The translations under genes and the position numbers were made by a program. A stretch of DNA of 64,000 nt from Chitinophaga sp. MM2321. GTDB taxonomy: Bacteria; Bacteroidota; Bacteroidia; Chitinophagales; Chitinophagaceae. Below the pieces are notes generated by a model. That model was given only the letters and a program-made list of their open reading frames with translations. It did no database searches and was not told the origin of the DNA. How positions within the stretch are numbered: the stretch's first letter is position 1; every line of letters begins with the position of its first letter. Positions 19,601-26,417 of this stretch are shown here, one piece after another. The stretch spans positions 5,208,001-5,272,000 of the forward strand of contig NZ_OZ035533.1 in NCBI RefSeq assembly GCF_964033635.1. The letters run 5' to 3'.

Positions 19601-19677
19601 CTGCGGTGCCGGTTCAAGGCATAGGCTACACCCCTGCATGACAGGGCCATCCAGGGTTTCTCAAAAGCTTTTTTCAT
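16630..19677 (-). CDS. Secreted double amidohydrolase: degenerate N-terminal domain and intact C-terminal domain
   Basis: 1015 residues. A signal segment (LLLLSFLLAGSYVRAQ) is followed by a first amidohydrolase domain to about 450 in which the metal motif reads PSFVDAYSSYGLSE (near 114), without His-x-His. A beta-rich linker covers about 450-590. A second domain follows with AGIIDEHSHIAIS near 640 (true HxH), histidines in FITCHSYVQ (about 795) and NTFTHILEG (about 817) and the aspartate in AINSDDAEM (about 877). It should act in the periplasm on a cyclic amide or peptide-like substrate, not identifiable here. The gene is first in an operon with 15309-16604. Such tandem proteins are known in Bacteroidota, but their substrate is unclear. 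Confidence 0.87.
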   Translation of the reverse strand: MKKAFEKPWMALSCRGVAYALNRHRSKLLLLSFLLAGSYVRAQETYPVNGIADPKEGCFAFTHATIVKDAQTTFNNATLVIRDGKIVAAGPAATIPKDAVVVDCKGKYIYPSFVDAYSSYGLSEAKHGAAAWNAPPQFLSNTKGAYGWNQAIKSEVNAVELFNTDEKKAATLREAGFGMVLTQQADGIARGTAALVTLATAKENKVIIREKAAAAYSLEKGSSTQNNPNSLMGYIALLRQTFLDARWYKSQPAKEGVNLSLEAWNANQQLPQIFAVTDKWDALRADKIGDEFGVQYIIKAGGNEYQRIPEMAATKATFILPLNYPGVIDMEDPGDARFVSLAAMKNWEMAPSQPGAFEKANIPFCLTAADLKDVKSFPGNLRKAIEYGLSEQKALEALTKTPATILKIYDKVGSLEAGKLANFLITSGPVFKENTILFQNWVQGNRYVIKEDGWNDIRGIYTVRLTPGNNVTIEIKGTATAPLLAVIQKDTLSGRIDVDGKLVSLSLPLAKNSKKNVRLSGVISDNGWTGTGSDTTGTPVRWDAVFVKAGLPKADSIKKTEPVEMGALYYPFNGYGWDKLPQQQDLIIKNATVWTSEKEGKLENTDVLVRNGKIAQIGKNLSAGNARVIDGTGKHLSAGIIDEHSHIAISNGVNESSQAVTSEVRIADVINPDDINIYRQLGGGVTTSHILHGSANPIGGQSQLIKLRWGQNAEAMKVTNWDPFIKFALGENVKQSNWGERNTVRFPQTRMGVEQVYVDAFTRARDYEKQGADKRRDLELDALVEILNSKRFITCHSYVQSEINMLMHVADSFHFKVNTFTHILEGYKVADKMKAHGAGAGTFADWWAYKMEVQDAIPYNAAIMSRVGIVTAINSDDAEMARRLNQEAAKIVKYGGVAEEDALNMVTINPAKLLHVDNRMGSIKVGKDADLVLWSDHPLSIYAKAEKTIVDGIVEFDLDYDIQLRKRIAAERNRLTQKLLGEKKKGTPTQKAAYEPDETYHCEDLQGGHQLGIIR

Positions 19678-19829
19678 GTACTTTTTTTTATTTTATTTCG
19701 ATCCAGATTTAGTTGTAATGTTAAATGTAGGAAATCATTAAAGCAGGTTCCGCTTATTTCCGCTTTTTTTTATGAATGGTATCAATCTTGCTGTAATGAG
19801 TTTTTTGCATTCACACTAAAAAGAAATAA

Positions 19830-19857
19830 TTTGACAAGGGTTTATCCAGTAAGTTTG
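19830..19857 (+). promoter_or_regulatory. Promoter of the Spy-like gene
   Basis: TTTG (19830-19833) and TAAGTTTG (19850-19857) are separated by 16 nt, slightly short for the phylum consensus. Transcription would begin near 19863, 20 nt before the ATG at 19883. Confidence 0.5.
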
Positions 19858-19882
19858 TCTAATTATTATAATACTGCTGACT

Positions 19883-20314
19883 ATGAAGTTATTTTCCGTT
19901 TTTACAGGGATGCTCTTTTGCCTGCTTTCCGGCATCAGTATCCAGGCTACAGCACAAATCGCTGATAGCGCCAACGCGGGCGGCCGCCGCTGGGGGGTGG
20001 AAGGAAGAGCAGACAAAATCAGTGATAAGATATCACGCCAGGTGGGGTTAAACAAAGACCAGTATAAAAAAATATATGTCATCAATGAAGACATCATCCG
20101 TCGCACAGATGCCATCCACGCTAATAAAATCCTCTCTAAAAAAGAACGGATGCAACAGCTGAAAGTGTTGGATACAGAGCGTAATCAACGTTTCAAAGAT
20201 GTGTTTTCAGCCACCCAGTATAAGAAATGGAACGACTGGGAAATAAACAAGAAAGAACAACTGGAAGCCAAAATGGAAAAGAAAAGACAGAAAAAAGAGG
20301 GCATCCAGGAGTAA
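19883..20314 (+). CDS. Small secreted Spy/CpxP-like helical protein
   Basis: 143 residues: a signal peptide (MKLFSVFTGMLFCLLSGISIQATAQ) and then a highly charged, helical mature part with LNKDQYKKIYVINEDIIRRTD and QYKKWNDWEINKKEQ, ending in a Lys/Glu-rich tail. The plan of Q/N-D-Q-Y-x-K-I helical pairs resembles periplasmic metal-sensor or chaperone-like proteins of the Spy/CpxP/DUF4890 type. No cysteine or metal cluster is seen. The assignment rests on general form. Confidence 0.65.
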   Translation: MKLFSVFTGMLFCLLSGISIQATAQIADSANAGGRRWGVEGRADKISDKISRQVGLNKDQYKKIYVINEDIIRRTDAIHANKILSKKERMQQLKVLDTERNQRFKDVFSATQYKKWNDWEINKKEQLEAKMEKKRQKKEGIQE

Positions 20315-20327
20315 AAAAATATTTAGA

Positions 20328-20427
20328 GATTTAGTTATTTACGAATTTAGGGATTTGAAATGCAGCGAAGATGATCAATTAGGTCTCCGCTGCATTTCAA
20401 ATCCCTAAATTCGTAAATAACTAAATC
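20328..20427. repeat. Perfect 40-bp inverted repeat (family B) filling the gap before glycerate kinase
   Basis: Arms 20328-20367 and 20388-20427 are perfect reverse complements with a 20-nt loop. The left arm is built from consecutive 8-mers AGATTTAG, TTATTTAC, GAATTTAG, GGATTTGA (20327-20358). It begins 13 bp after the upstream stop and ends 13 bp before the glycerate kinase ATG, so in a read-through message it would fold next to the ribosome entry site. Confidence 0.9.
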
Positions 20428-20440
20428 AAAAAATCTCCAC

Positions 20441-21754
20441 ATGGGGTTTCAGCCAATAAAGGACATCCAATCCATTTTCCTTCATGCGGTGGCAGCGGTG
20501 CATCCGGCGCAGCTGATGCGTAATAATGTGCGCGTACAGGATAATATCATTTTTATTTCGGGAGATAAATATGTGTTGCCTGCCAATGGCCGGGTCCTGG
20601 TTATCGGGGCGGGCAAGGCGGCGGCAGCAATGGCGCAGGAACTGGAATATCTCCTGGGCGCGCACTTTCCCCTGCAAGGGATGGTGGTGACCAAATATGA
20701 ACACGCCTTACCATTACAATACATTCAGTTGCTGGAAGCAGGGCACCCGGTACCGGACGAAAACAGTGTAGCCGCTACCGTTAAGCTGCTGGAAATAGCC
20801 GCACAGGCGCAATCCGGCGACCTGGTGATCTTTCTTTTGTCTGGTGGTGCCTCTGCCCTGCTGGCCGATTTCCCCGAGGGAAGCAATTTAGCGGAAGTGC
20901 AGCAACTGTTTGACCTGCTGCTGAAAAGCGGGGCCGAAATACAGGAGATGAATGTAGTGCGCAAACATCTTTCACAGATCAAAGGCGGGCAGCTGGCAAA
21001 AAGCATATATCCGGCAACGTTATGCACGCTGATACTGAGCGATGTGGTAGGAGATGATATGAGTATCATCGGCTCCGGTCCTACCGTGCCCGACCCCTCT
21101 ACTTTTGCTGATACCCTGGCTATCCTCCGCAAATATCATCTCACCGGAAAAATACCTGATAGCTTACAGCAACATATCGAGAAAGGCGTTGCGGGAAAAC
21201 TGCCCGACACCCCCAAACCGGGGGCAGCAGGATTCCGGCACGTACACAATTATCTTACCGGTACCAACCACATTGCGCTGGAAGCCGCGGCTGATAAAGC
21301 CCGTGAGCTGGGATATCATCCGCAGGTATTATCTTCCGGTACTACCGGTGAAGTACATACGGTGGCAACAGCCCTGGTAAAAAAAGCTATTGACTATAAA
21401 GGCCCCCTGCCTGCCTGTTTGCTGATGGGGGGCGAAACTACTGTGAATGTTACCGGTACAGGTGTTGGCGGTCGTAACCAGCAACTGGCACTGGCAGCAG
21501 GAATAGCCTTATCCGGCCACGCCAACATCACCGTTTTAAGTGGTGGTACCGATGGTACGGATGGTCCAACGAATGCAGCCGGCGCACTGGTAAATGAAGC
21601 CATCATGAAAAATGCGGCGGCATTACAACTCGACGCAAATAGTTTTTTACACAACAACGATGCCTGGCATTTCTTCTCAAAAGCAGGCGGGTTGATCGTT
21701 ACAGGCCCTACACAAACCAATGTAATGGACCTCATGATCGTATTAATTGAATAG
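20441..21754 (+). CDS. Glycerate 2-kinase (DUF4147/MOFRL family)
   Basis: 437-residue cytosolic kinase phosphorylating D-glycerate, of the GckA/TtuD class. The N-terminal domain shows VIGAGKAAAAMAQELE near 52, VTKYEHALP, LLSGGASALLADFPEG near 131 and LSDVVGDDMSIIGSGPTVPDPS near 200. The C-terminal MOFRL domain has GGETTVNVTGTGVGGRNQQLALAAG near 330 and SGGTDGTDGPTNAAGA near 370. With uxuA downstream it may serve sugar-acid catabolism. Confidence 0.93.
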   Translation: MGFQPIKDIQSIFLHAVAAVHPAQLMRNNVRVQDNIIFISGDKYVLPANGRVLVIGAGKAAAAMAQELEYLLGAHFPLQGMVVTKYEHALPLQYIQLLEAGHPVPDENSVAATVKLLEIAAQAQSGDLVIFLLSGGASALLADFPEGSNLAEVQQLFDLLLKSGAEIQEMNVVRKHLSQIKGGQLAKSIYPATLCTLILSDVVGDDMSIIGSGPTVPDPSTFADTLAILRKYHLTGKIPDSLQQHIEKGVAGKLPDTPKPGAAGFRHVHNYLTGTNHIALEAAADKARELGYHPQVLSSGTTGEVHTVATALVKKAIDYKGPLPACLLMGGETTVNVTGTGVGGRNQQLALAAGIALSGHANITVLSGGTDGTDGPTNAAGALVNEAIMKNAAALQLDANSFLHNNDAWHFFSKAGGLIVTGPTQTNVMDLMIVLIE

Positions 21755-21791
21755 CTTTCTGTAGCCGGCTTTTAGCTTTTCTCATTTAAAG

Positions 21792-21822
21792 TTTGAATAT
21801 CTGCCGATAGATTTTATTTTTG
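21792..21822 (+). promoter_or_regulatory. Promoter of uxuA
   Basis: TTTG (21792-21795), a 19-nt spacer and TATTTTTG (21815-21822) reproduce the Bacteroidota consensus exactly. Transcription would start near 21828, giving a leader of roughly 50 nt before the ATG at 21882. uxuA is therefore probably not dependent on the upstream kinase promoter. Confidence 0.7.
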
Positions 21823-21881
21823 GGTCTTGAATTCATCAATTTTGTTTTGGATTTACTAAATCAATATGCATTATGCTGAGA

Positions 21882-23048
21882 ATGGAACAGACATGGCGAT
21901 GGTTCGGGCCTGATGATCCGGTTAGCTTGTCTGATGTTAAACAGGCAGGAGCTACCGGTATTGTTACAGCGTTGCACCATGTGCCAAATGGGGAAGTGTG
22001 GACGAAAGAGGAGATATTACAACGTAAAGCAATCATTGAAGCAGCCAGCCTTACCTGGTCCGTTGTGGAAAGCGTGCCCGTACATGAAGATATTAAAACG
22101 CAGAGCGGCCGTTTCCGGGAATATATTGCCAATTATCAGCAAACGCTGCGTAACCTGGCTGCCTGCAGCATCCCCGTGGTTACGTATAATTTTATGCCTG
22201 TTCTTGACTGGACACGCACTGATCTCGCCTACACCGTAGCCGACGGGTCCAAAGCACTGCGCTTTGAAAAGGCCGCCTACATGGCTTTCGACCTGTTTAT
22301 CCTGCAAAGACCTGCTGCTGAAAAAGATTATACCGACGAGGAAATATCCCGTGCGAAGGAACATTTCGACAGCATGACGGAAGAAGCCCGCGCTTTATTA
22401 CAGAAAAACATTATTGCCGGATTGCCCGGATCAGAGGCGAGCTTTGGTTTGCAGCAGTTTCAGGCAGCTCTCGATAAATATAAAGGCATTGACGCTACAC
22501 AGCTGAAGCTACACCTGTTTTATTTTTTACAGCAGATAGCTCCCGTAGCGGAAGAAGTGGGCGTGAAACTGGCCATCCACCCGGATGATCCTCCATTCCC
22601 TATCTTCGGACTACCCCGTGTGGTAAGCACGGAACAGGATGCAAAAGAACTGCTGATTGCAGCGCCTTATGCTGCCAATGGGTTGTGCTTCTGTACCGGC
22701 TCCTATGGCGCACGTGCGGATAATGATCTTCCCGGCATGATTGAACGCCTGGGCGATCATATTCACTTCCTTCACCTGCGCAGCACCCAACGCGATGCAC
22801 AGGGTAACTTCTACGAAGCCAACCACCTGGAAGGCAACGTCGATATGTTTGCCGTAGTAAAGAACATCCTCACCACCATGAAAAGACGCCGTGTATCCAT
22901 TCCGATGCGGCCCGATCATGGACACCAGATGCTGGATGACTTACATAAAAGAACAAATCCAGGCTACAGCGGTATTGGCCGTCTGCGTGGCCTGGCAGAG
23001 ATACGTGGTCTGGAAATGGGCATTGCCGGAGCTTTAGGCGTTGATTGA
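21882..23048 (+). CDS. uxuA: Mannonate dehydratase
   Basis: 388-residue TIM-barrel enzyme that dehydrates D-mannonate to 2-keto-3-deoxygluconate in glucuronate catabolism. The N-terminus [19 protein letters not shown] is nearly that of Escherichia coli UxuA, which fixes the start at 21882; an ATG three codons upstream (21873) is possible. Further features are [48 protein letters not shown] near 230 and the metal-binding MRPDHGHQM near 345. It suits the uronate-releasing lyase encoded 3.4 kb downstream. Confidence 0.96.
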   Translation: MEQTWRWFGPDDPVSLSDVKQAGATGIVTALHHVPNGEVWTKEEILQRKAIIEAASLTWSVVESVPVHEDIKTQSGRFREYIANYQQTLRNLAACSIPVVTYNFMPVLDWTRTDLAYTVADGSKALRFEKAAYMAFDLFILQRPAAEKDYTDEEISRAKEHFDSMTEEARALLQKNIIAGLPGSEASFGLQQFQAALDKYKGIDATQLKLHLFYFLQQIAPVAEEVGVKLAIHPDDPPFPIFGLPRVVSTEQDAKELLIAAPYAANGLCFCTGSYGARADNDLPGMIERLGDHIHFLHLRSTQRDAQGNFYEANHLEGNVDMFAVVKNILTTMKRRRVSIPMRPDHGHQMLDDLHKRTNPGYSGIGRLRGLAEIRGLEMGIAGALGVD

Positions 23049-23264
23049 CTGACATCTACCAGCATCAGGTCCACACAACGTGTAAAGGTGGGGATAAGCA
23101 ATACCATCGTCGGACTGAGATGCTATGCCAGGGCAGAAAGCGTTTTTGAAACAATACCGTAATGGCTGATTACGTGTACAAAAAGCACTGCCAATAAATA
23201 ATTAGGGAGAAGGGTTGACACAACGTCAGCCCTTTCCTCTTTAATAGCTTACTAAACCTACAAC

Positions 23265-23738
23265 ATGATGAGCAATTCAATTGATGCAAAGTACGAGGCG
23301 TCTCTTGCCAGAAGGCCCAATAGCCTCGCACGCCTGCTAAACCTCCTTAAAAAAGATGTGGACCTCCGCCTCATAGAAAAGATCCAGGAACGTGGATACA
23401 TCAATTTTAAGCTGGGAGAAATGGTGTTACTGGTAAATATAGACGCCCAGGGCACCATCAATAATGAACTGGCCAAAAAGGCCCGTATCAGCAAACAAGC
23501 CATGAGTAAGGTGGTGAAAAGCCTGGAGGCAGCAGGTTATATCAGTACCCGCAAACACGATACAGACAATCGCGCCAGTATCATTTTCCTGACAGAAAAA
23601 GGAAAGGAGCTGATGATCAATGCATCAGATGCGGTAGAAGAAATTCATGCCCGTTATACAGCCATGATCGGGGAAGAAGATATGTTACAGCTGAAGCGCA
23701 TCATGGCAAAACTGTATAACAGCCTGGATGAAAAGTAA
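23265..23738 (+). CDS. MarR family transcriptional regulator
   Basis: 157-residue winged-helix repressor-like protein. The DNA-binding part has NNELAKKARISKQAMSKVVKSLE (helix-turn-helix, about 68-90) and the wing YISTRKHDTDNRASIIFLTEKG with the family aspartate and arginine. Flanking helices form the dimer interface. Start may be the first or second Met (23265 or 23268). It converges end-to-end with the FecR gene (stops adjacent). The 216 bp before it contain no recognised element, and its target is unknown. Confidence 0.88.
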   Translation: MMSNSIDAKYEASLARRPNSLARLLNLLKKDVDLRLIEKIQERGYINFKLGEMVLLVNIDAQGTINNELAKKARISKQAMSKVVKSLEAAGYISTRKHDTDNRASIIFLTEKGKELMINASDAVEEIHARYTAMIGEEDMLQLKRIMAKLYNSLDEK

Positions 23739-24707
23739 TTATTTCAAGGTTACATAATACGCATTGGTACTGTCTTTAACGATATATACCAACAAGCTTT
23801 TCTGCAACTGCGCTATCATTTCTTTTTCAGATTTCGTCCTGAAATCAACGGTCAGCTTTTTCTTATACAGCTTCCTGGCAGCAGACGGCGGCACATGGAT
23901 ATCAATGGAATAGTAGCCGCTTACCGCATCCAGTACTTCTTCCAGCGGCACGTTCCTGAAACGGAGGGCGCCTGTTCTCCAGGCCAGCGGCGCCTGGCTT
24001 TTCAGCAGTTGCGTTTTCAACGGTTGTGCATCAGCAAGCTTTCCCTGCATGTTGGTGGAAAGCACCGTTTCCTTTCCATCCTCCTTTACGATTGTCAGCT
24101 TTCCCCGTGCAACAAAAACGCCGGTGGTTGTTTTTGTTTTATGAACGTTGAAAGCAGCGCCTGTAGCCAGCAGGATGTTTTGCGAATCGGCCGTTACCCT
24201 GCAAGCCGATTGCTGCTTCAGATCAAAATATACATCTCCGGCCAATACCGCTATCTCATGATCATTCTCCGGCCGTACACCATGAGAGATAATCGCATTT
24301 TTATTCAGCACAACCTTGCTGCCATCAGCCAGCAGGAAGGAATCAAGATGATCGCTTGTATTGTTGCGCACCGCCATTTTCGGGGGCGCCTGCAGGTGAT
24401 AAAAAGTAATACCGCCCGCTACAAGGATAACAGCAGCCGCTGCTATCCACAACCAGCGGGAATAGGCAGGAAAGCGATGTGTAAAGGGATTGCGGCCACG
24501 GGAAGGGGCACGCTTTTTCAATGTACCGGTTGTGATAACAGCACCCGCATCATCTTTCAACCAGGCTTCCAGCCTGCTTTCCAGATAACGCGATTGAGCT
24601 GGTCCACTAGCTTTCAATACAGCAATTTGTTCCTGTAATACAGGATCTTGCGGTGATTGAATGAAGCGTGTTATCAGCTCATTTATTTCTGGTGAAGGTT
24701 GATCCAT
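23739..24707 (-). CDS. FecR-type anti-sigma factor, orphan
   Basis: 322 residues from the ATG at 24707 (MDQPSPEINELI). A cytoplasmic N-terminal segment of about 85 residues is followed by one membrane helix (WLWIAAAAVILVAGGITFY). The periplasmic FecR domain has SFLLADGSKVVLNKNAIISH, AVLAGDVYFDLK and ATGAAFNVH, and the C-terminal domain of the DUF4974 type has FRNVPLEEVLDAVSGYYSIDI. Such proteins normally relay a TonB-dependent receptor signal to an ECF sigma factor in SusCD loci. No receptor lies here, and the only sigma-like gene nearby is the divergent fusion at 24833. The upstream TTG at 24743 is less likely as a start. Confidence 0.9.
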   Translation of the reverse strand: MDQPSPEINELITRFIQSPQDPVLQEQIAVLKASGPAQSRYLESRLEAWLKDDAGAVITTGTLKKRAPSRGRNPFTHRFPAYSRWLWIAAAAVILVAGGITFYHLQAPPKMAVRNNTSDHLDSFLLADGSKVVLNKNAIISHGVRPENDHEIAVLAGDVYFDLKQQSACRVTADSQNILLATGAAFNVHKTKTTTGVFVARGKLTIVKEDGKETVLSTNMQGKLADAQPLKTQLLKSQAPLAWRTGALRFRNVPLEEVLDAVSGYYSIDIHVPPSAARKLYKKKLTVDFRTKSEKEMIAQLQKSLLVYIVKDSTNAYYVTLK

Positions 24708-24832
24708 AGTGCTGTCCCGTACAATGCTGTAGATGATTTGCAAGATACTTAACTTCGCAAAGAATAAATAATTAGGTCACCTCAGTGAGGTTTAATATTT
24801 TTAATGCAGCGGAACAGGCAAAAACGATAAAT

Positions 24833-26128
24833 ATGTCACCTGAAACTTTGCTAAATAATGACCAGGAATATATTGAGGGATTGCTGCATCATACACCGGT
24901 AGTAATTGAAAATATTTACCAGCGTTTTGCCTCCAAGGAAAAACGTTTCATCCTGCAAAAGAGCGGTACTGTAAAAGACGCAGCTCATATTTTTGAAGAG
25001 GCGCTGATGGATATCTATTTCTACGCCCGCCAGCATACACTAAAAGTAAGCTCTTTTGAACCCTTTCTGCAACTGCTGTGCAAGCGCATCTGGGAGCGGG
25101 AACTGGAACGGCGGGGACAACGTATAGCCGGCATGGAAGCAGAAGAGAATGCCGCCCTTAGCCGCGAAGACCTCCAAGATGTGGAAGATATTCTGAAAGA
25201 AGGCGAAAAAAGAAGACTCGTTTATTACTATTTTCTCCAGTTAAGCGATAGCTGTAAAGAACTCCTCCGCTGGTCACTCACCGACTGTTTACAGGAAGAT
25301 ATTTCCGTAGAAACAAAGATCCCCGTAAAAGATTTACCCGCTAAAAGATGTGATTGCTATAGTATCCTGTTCAATAACCTGGATACGAAACTCAAGACAG
25401 GTAGTCTTTCTGCCGAAGATCTGCGTACCAGCGACTGTTTCCTCGCTGGGCAAATGAATGAAAGTGAAAAGAAAGCCTTTGGTGAACGTATCAAGGCAGA
25501 ACCGGCACTCAACCAGCAGGTGAAACGTTTCGATCTGCTCCGGCAGCTGCTTTCACAAAAGATCTGCAACGACAATGCCCGGGATGAACTGATGCAACAA
25601 CTGTTCTCCCACCGCAACGCCTGGTATACCCTGAAAGGAAGTACGCCAACGCCTATACGCAATTTCGTGATACTGACGGCTATCATTGCAGCAGGGTTGG
25701 CGATCATGTTATATGTAAGCCCGTGGCGGAAAAATATTTACCGCCAGTTTGCCTCCACAGAAATGCAGATCCCTGACATCGATAGCCTGCAAGTGCCTGA
25801 TGAAGCCATCAGCCAGTTCAATCACGGACATTTCGATAATGCAGTGGTTGTACTCAACAAAACCCTCCAGGCAAATCCCGGCAACCTCTACGCACGGTAT
25901 TACCGCGGCGTGGCCCTGATAGACCTGAACCAGCAGCAGCCTGCACGCACAGACCTGGCCGTTGTTTACAACAACAGCACCGACCTCCGTTATGAAGCCG
26001 CGTTTTACATGGCATTAAGCTATCTGAAAGAAGGACATAAGCAGGAGTGCCTGGACTGGTTGATGAAAATTCCTCCGGGCGCTGCTAATTATCTCAAAGT
26101 ACAGAAACTGATAGAAGAACTAAAGTGA
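24833..26128 (+). CDS. Sigma-like / anti-sigma-like / transmembrane / TPR fusion protein
   Basis: 431 residues from the ATG at 24833 (a GTG at 24785 is in frame but less likely). Residues about 14-95 resemble sigma-70 region 2 of Bacteroidota ECF factors (QKSGTVKDAAHIFEEAL, LLCKRIWERELERRG). About 122-190 resemble region 4 (LVYYYFLQLSDSCKELLRWSL) with a degenerate recognition helix. About 196-245 (SDCFLAGQMNESEKKAFGER, EPALNQQVKRFDLLRQLL) match the compact cytoplasmic helical module of anti-sigma factors. One membrane helix lies at about 277-294 (FVILTAIIAAGLAIMLY), then TPR-like repeats to the end (ALIDLNQQQPARTDLA, AAFYMALSYLKEGHKQECL). It looks like a membrane-held sigma factor carrying its own inhibitor and a periplasmic TPR sensor. 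Loss of sigma activity is an alternative. Confidence 0.75.
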   Translation: MSPETLLNNDQEYIEGLLHHTPVVIENIYQRFASKEKRFILQKSGTVKDAAHIFEEALMDIYFYARQHTLKVSSFEPFLQLLCKRIWERELERRGQRIAGMEAEENAALSREDLQDVEDILKEGEKRRLVYYYFLQLSDSCKELLRWSLTDCLQEDISVETKIPVKDLPAKRCDCYSILFNNLDTKLKTGSLSAEDLRTSDCFLAGQMNESEKKAFGERIKAEPALNQQVKRFDLLRQLLSQKICNDNARDELMQQLFSHRNAWYTLKGSTPTPIRNFVILTAIIAAGLAIMLYVSPWRKNIYRQFASTEMQIPDIDSLQVPDEAISQFNHGHFDNAVVVLNKTLQANPGNLYARYYRGVALIDLNQQQPARTDLAVVYNNSTDLRYEAAFYMALSYLKEGHKQECLDWLMKIPPGAANYLKVQKLIEELK

Positions 26129-26365
26129 TCAGTTCAGGTATTGTTCCCTGCTGTACTGGATGATATTTTCTACCTCTCCTTTAATCAGTTCGTATACAGG
26201 CGCCTTTTCTACTTTAATGTGCACCAGCTGCTGTAATACAGAGAAATAAATCTCGCCCCTGTTACAGCCATCAATCTGGGCTTTAAGAATGTTATGTTTT
26301 ACCTCTTCGCAACCGGGAGCATCCAGTTTCTGGTAAATAACATACAAGTGGTTTATCCAGCTCAT
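26129..26365 (-). CDS. Small hypothetical protein
   Basis: 78 residues, soluble, predicted helical, with two cysteines and no recognised motif (MSWINHLYVIYQKLDAPG...). It converges exactly with the fusion gene, the two stop codons being adjacent. ATG start and codon use look ordinary, which supports a real gene. Function unknown. Confidence 0.6.
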   Translation of the reverse strand: MSWINHLYVIYQKLDAPGCEEVKHNILKAQIDGCNRGEIYFSVLQQLVHIKVEKAPVYELIKGEVENIIQYSREQYLN

Positions 26366-26417
26366 ATCGCTACATTTTTTTCATAGGAACCTAAATATAT
26401 TAATAAAATTCATTATT

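Noticed and set aside
23049..23264. Possible tRNA or gene remnant between uxuA and marR
   Set aside because: No cloverleaf, no TTC-arm signature and no recognisable protein similarity in any frame.
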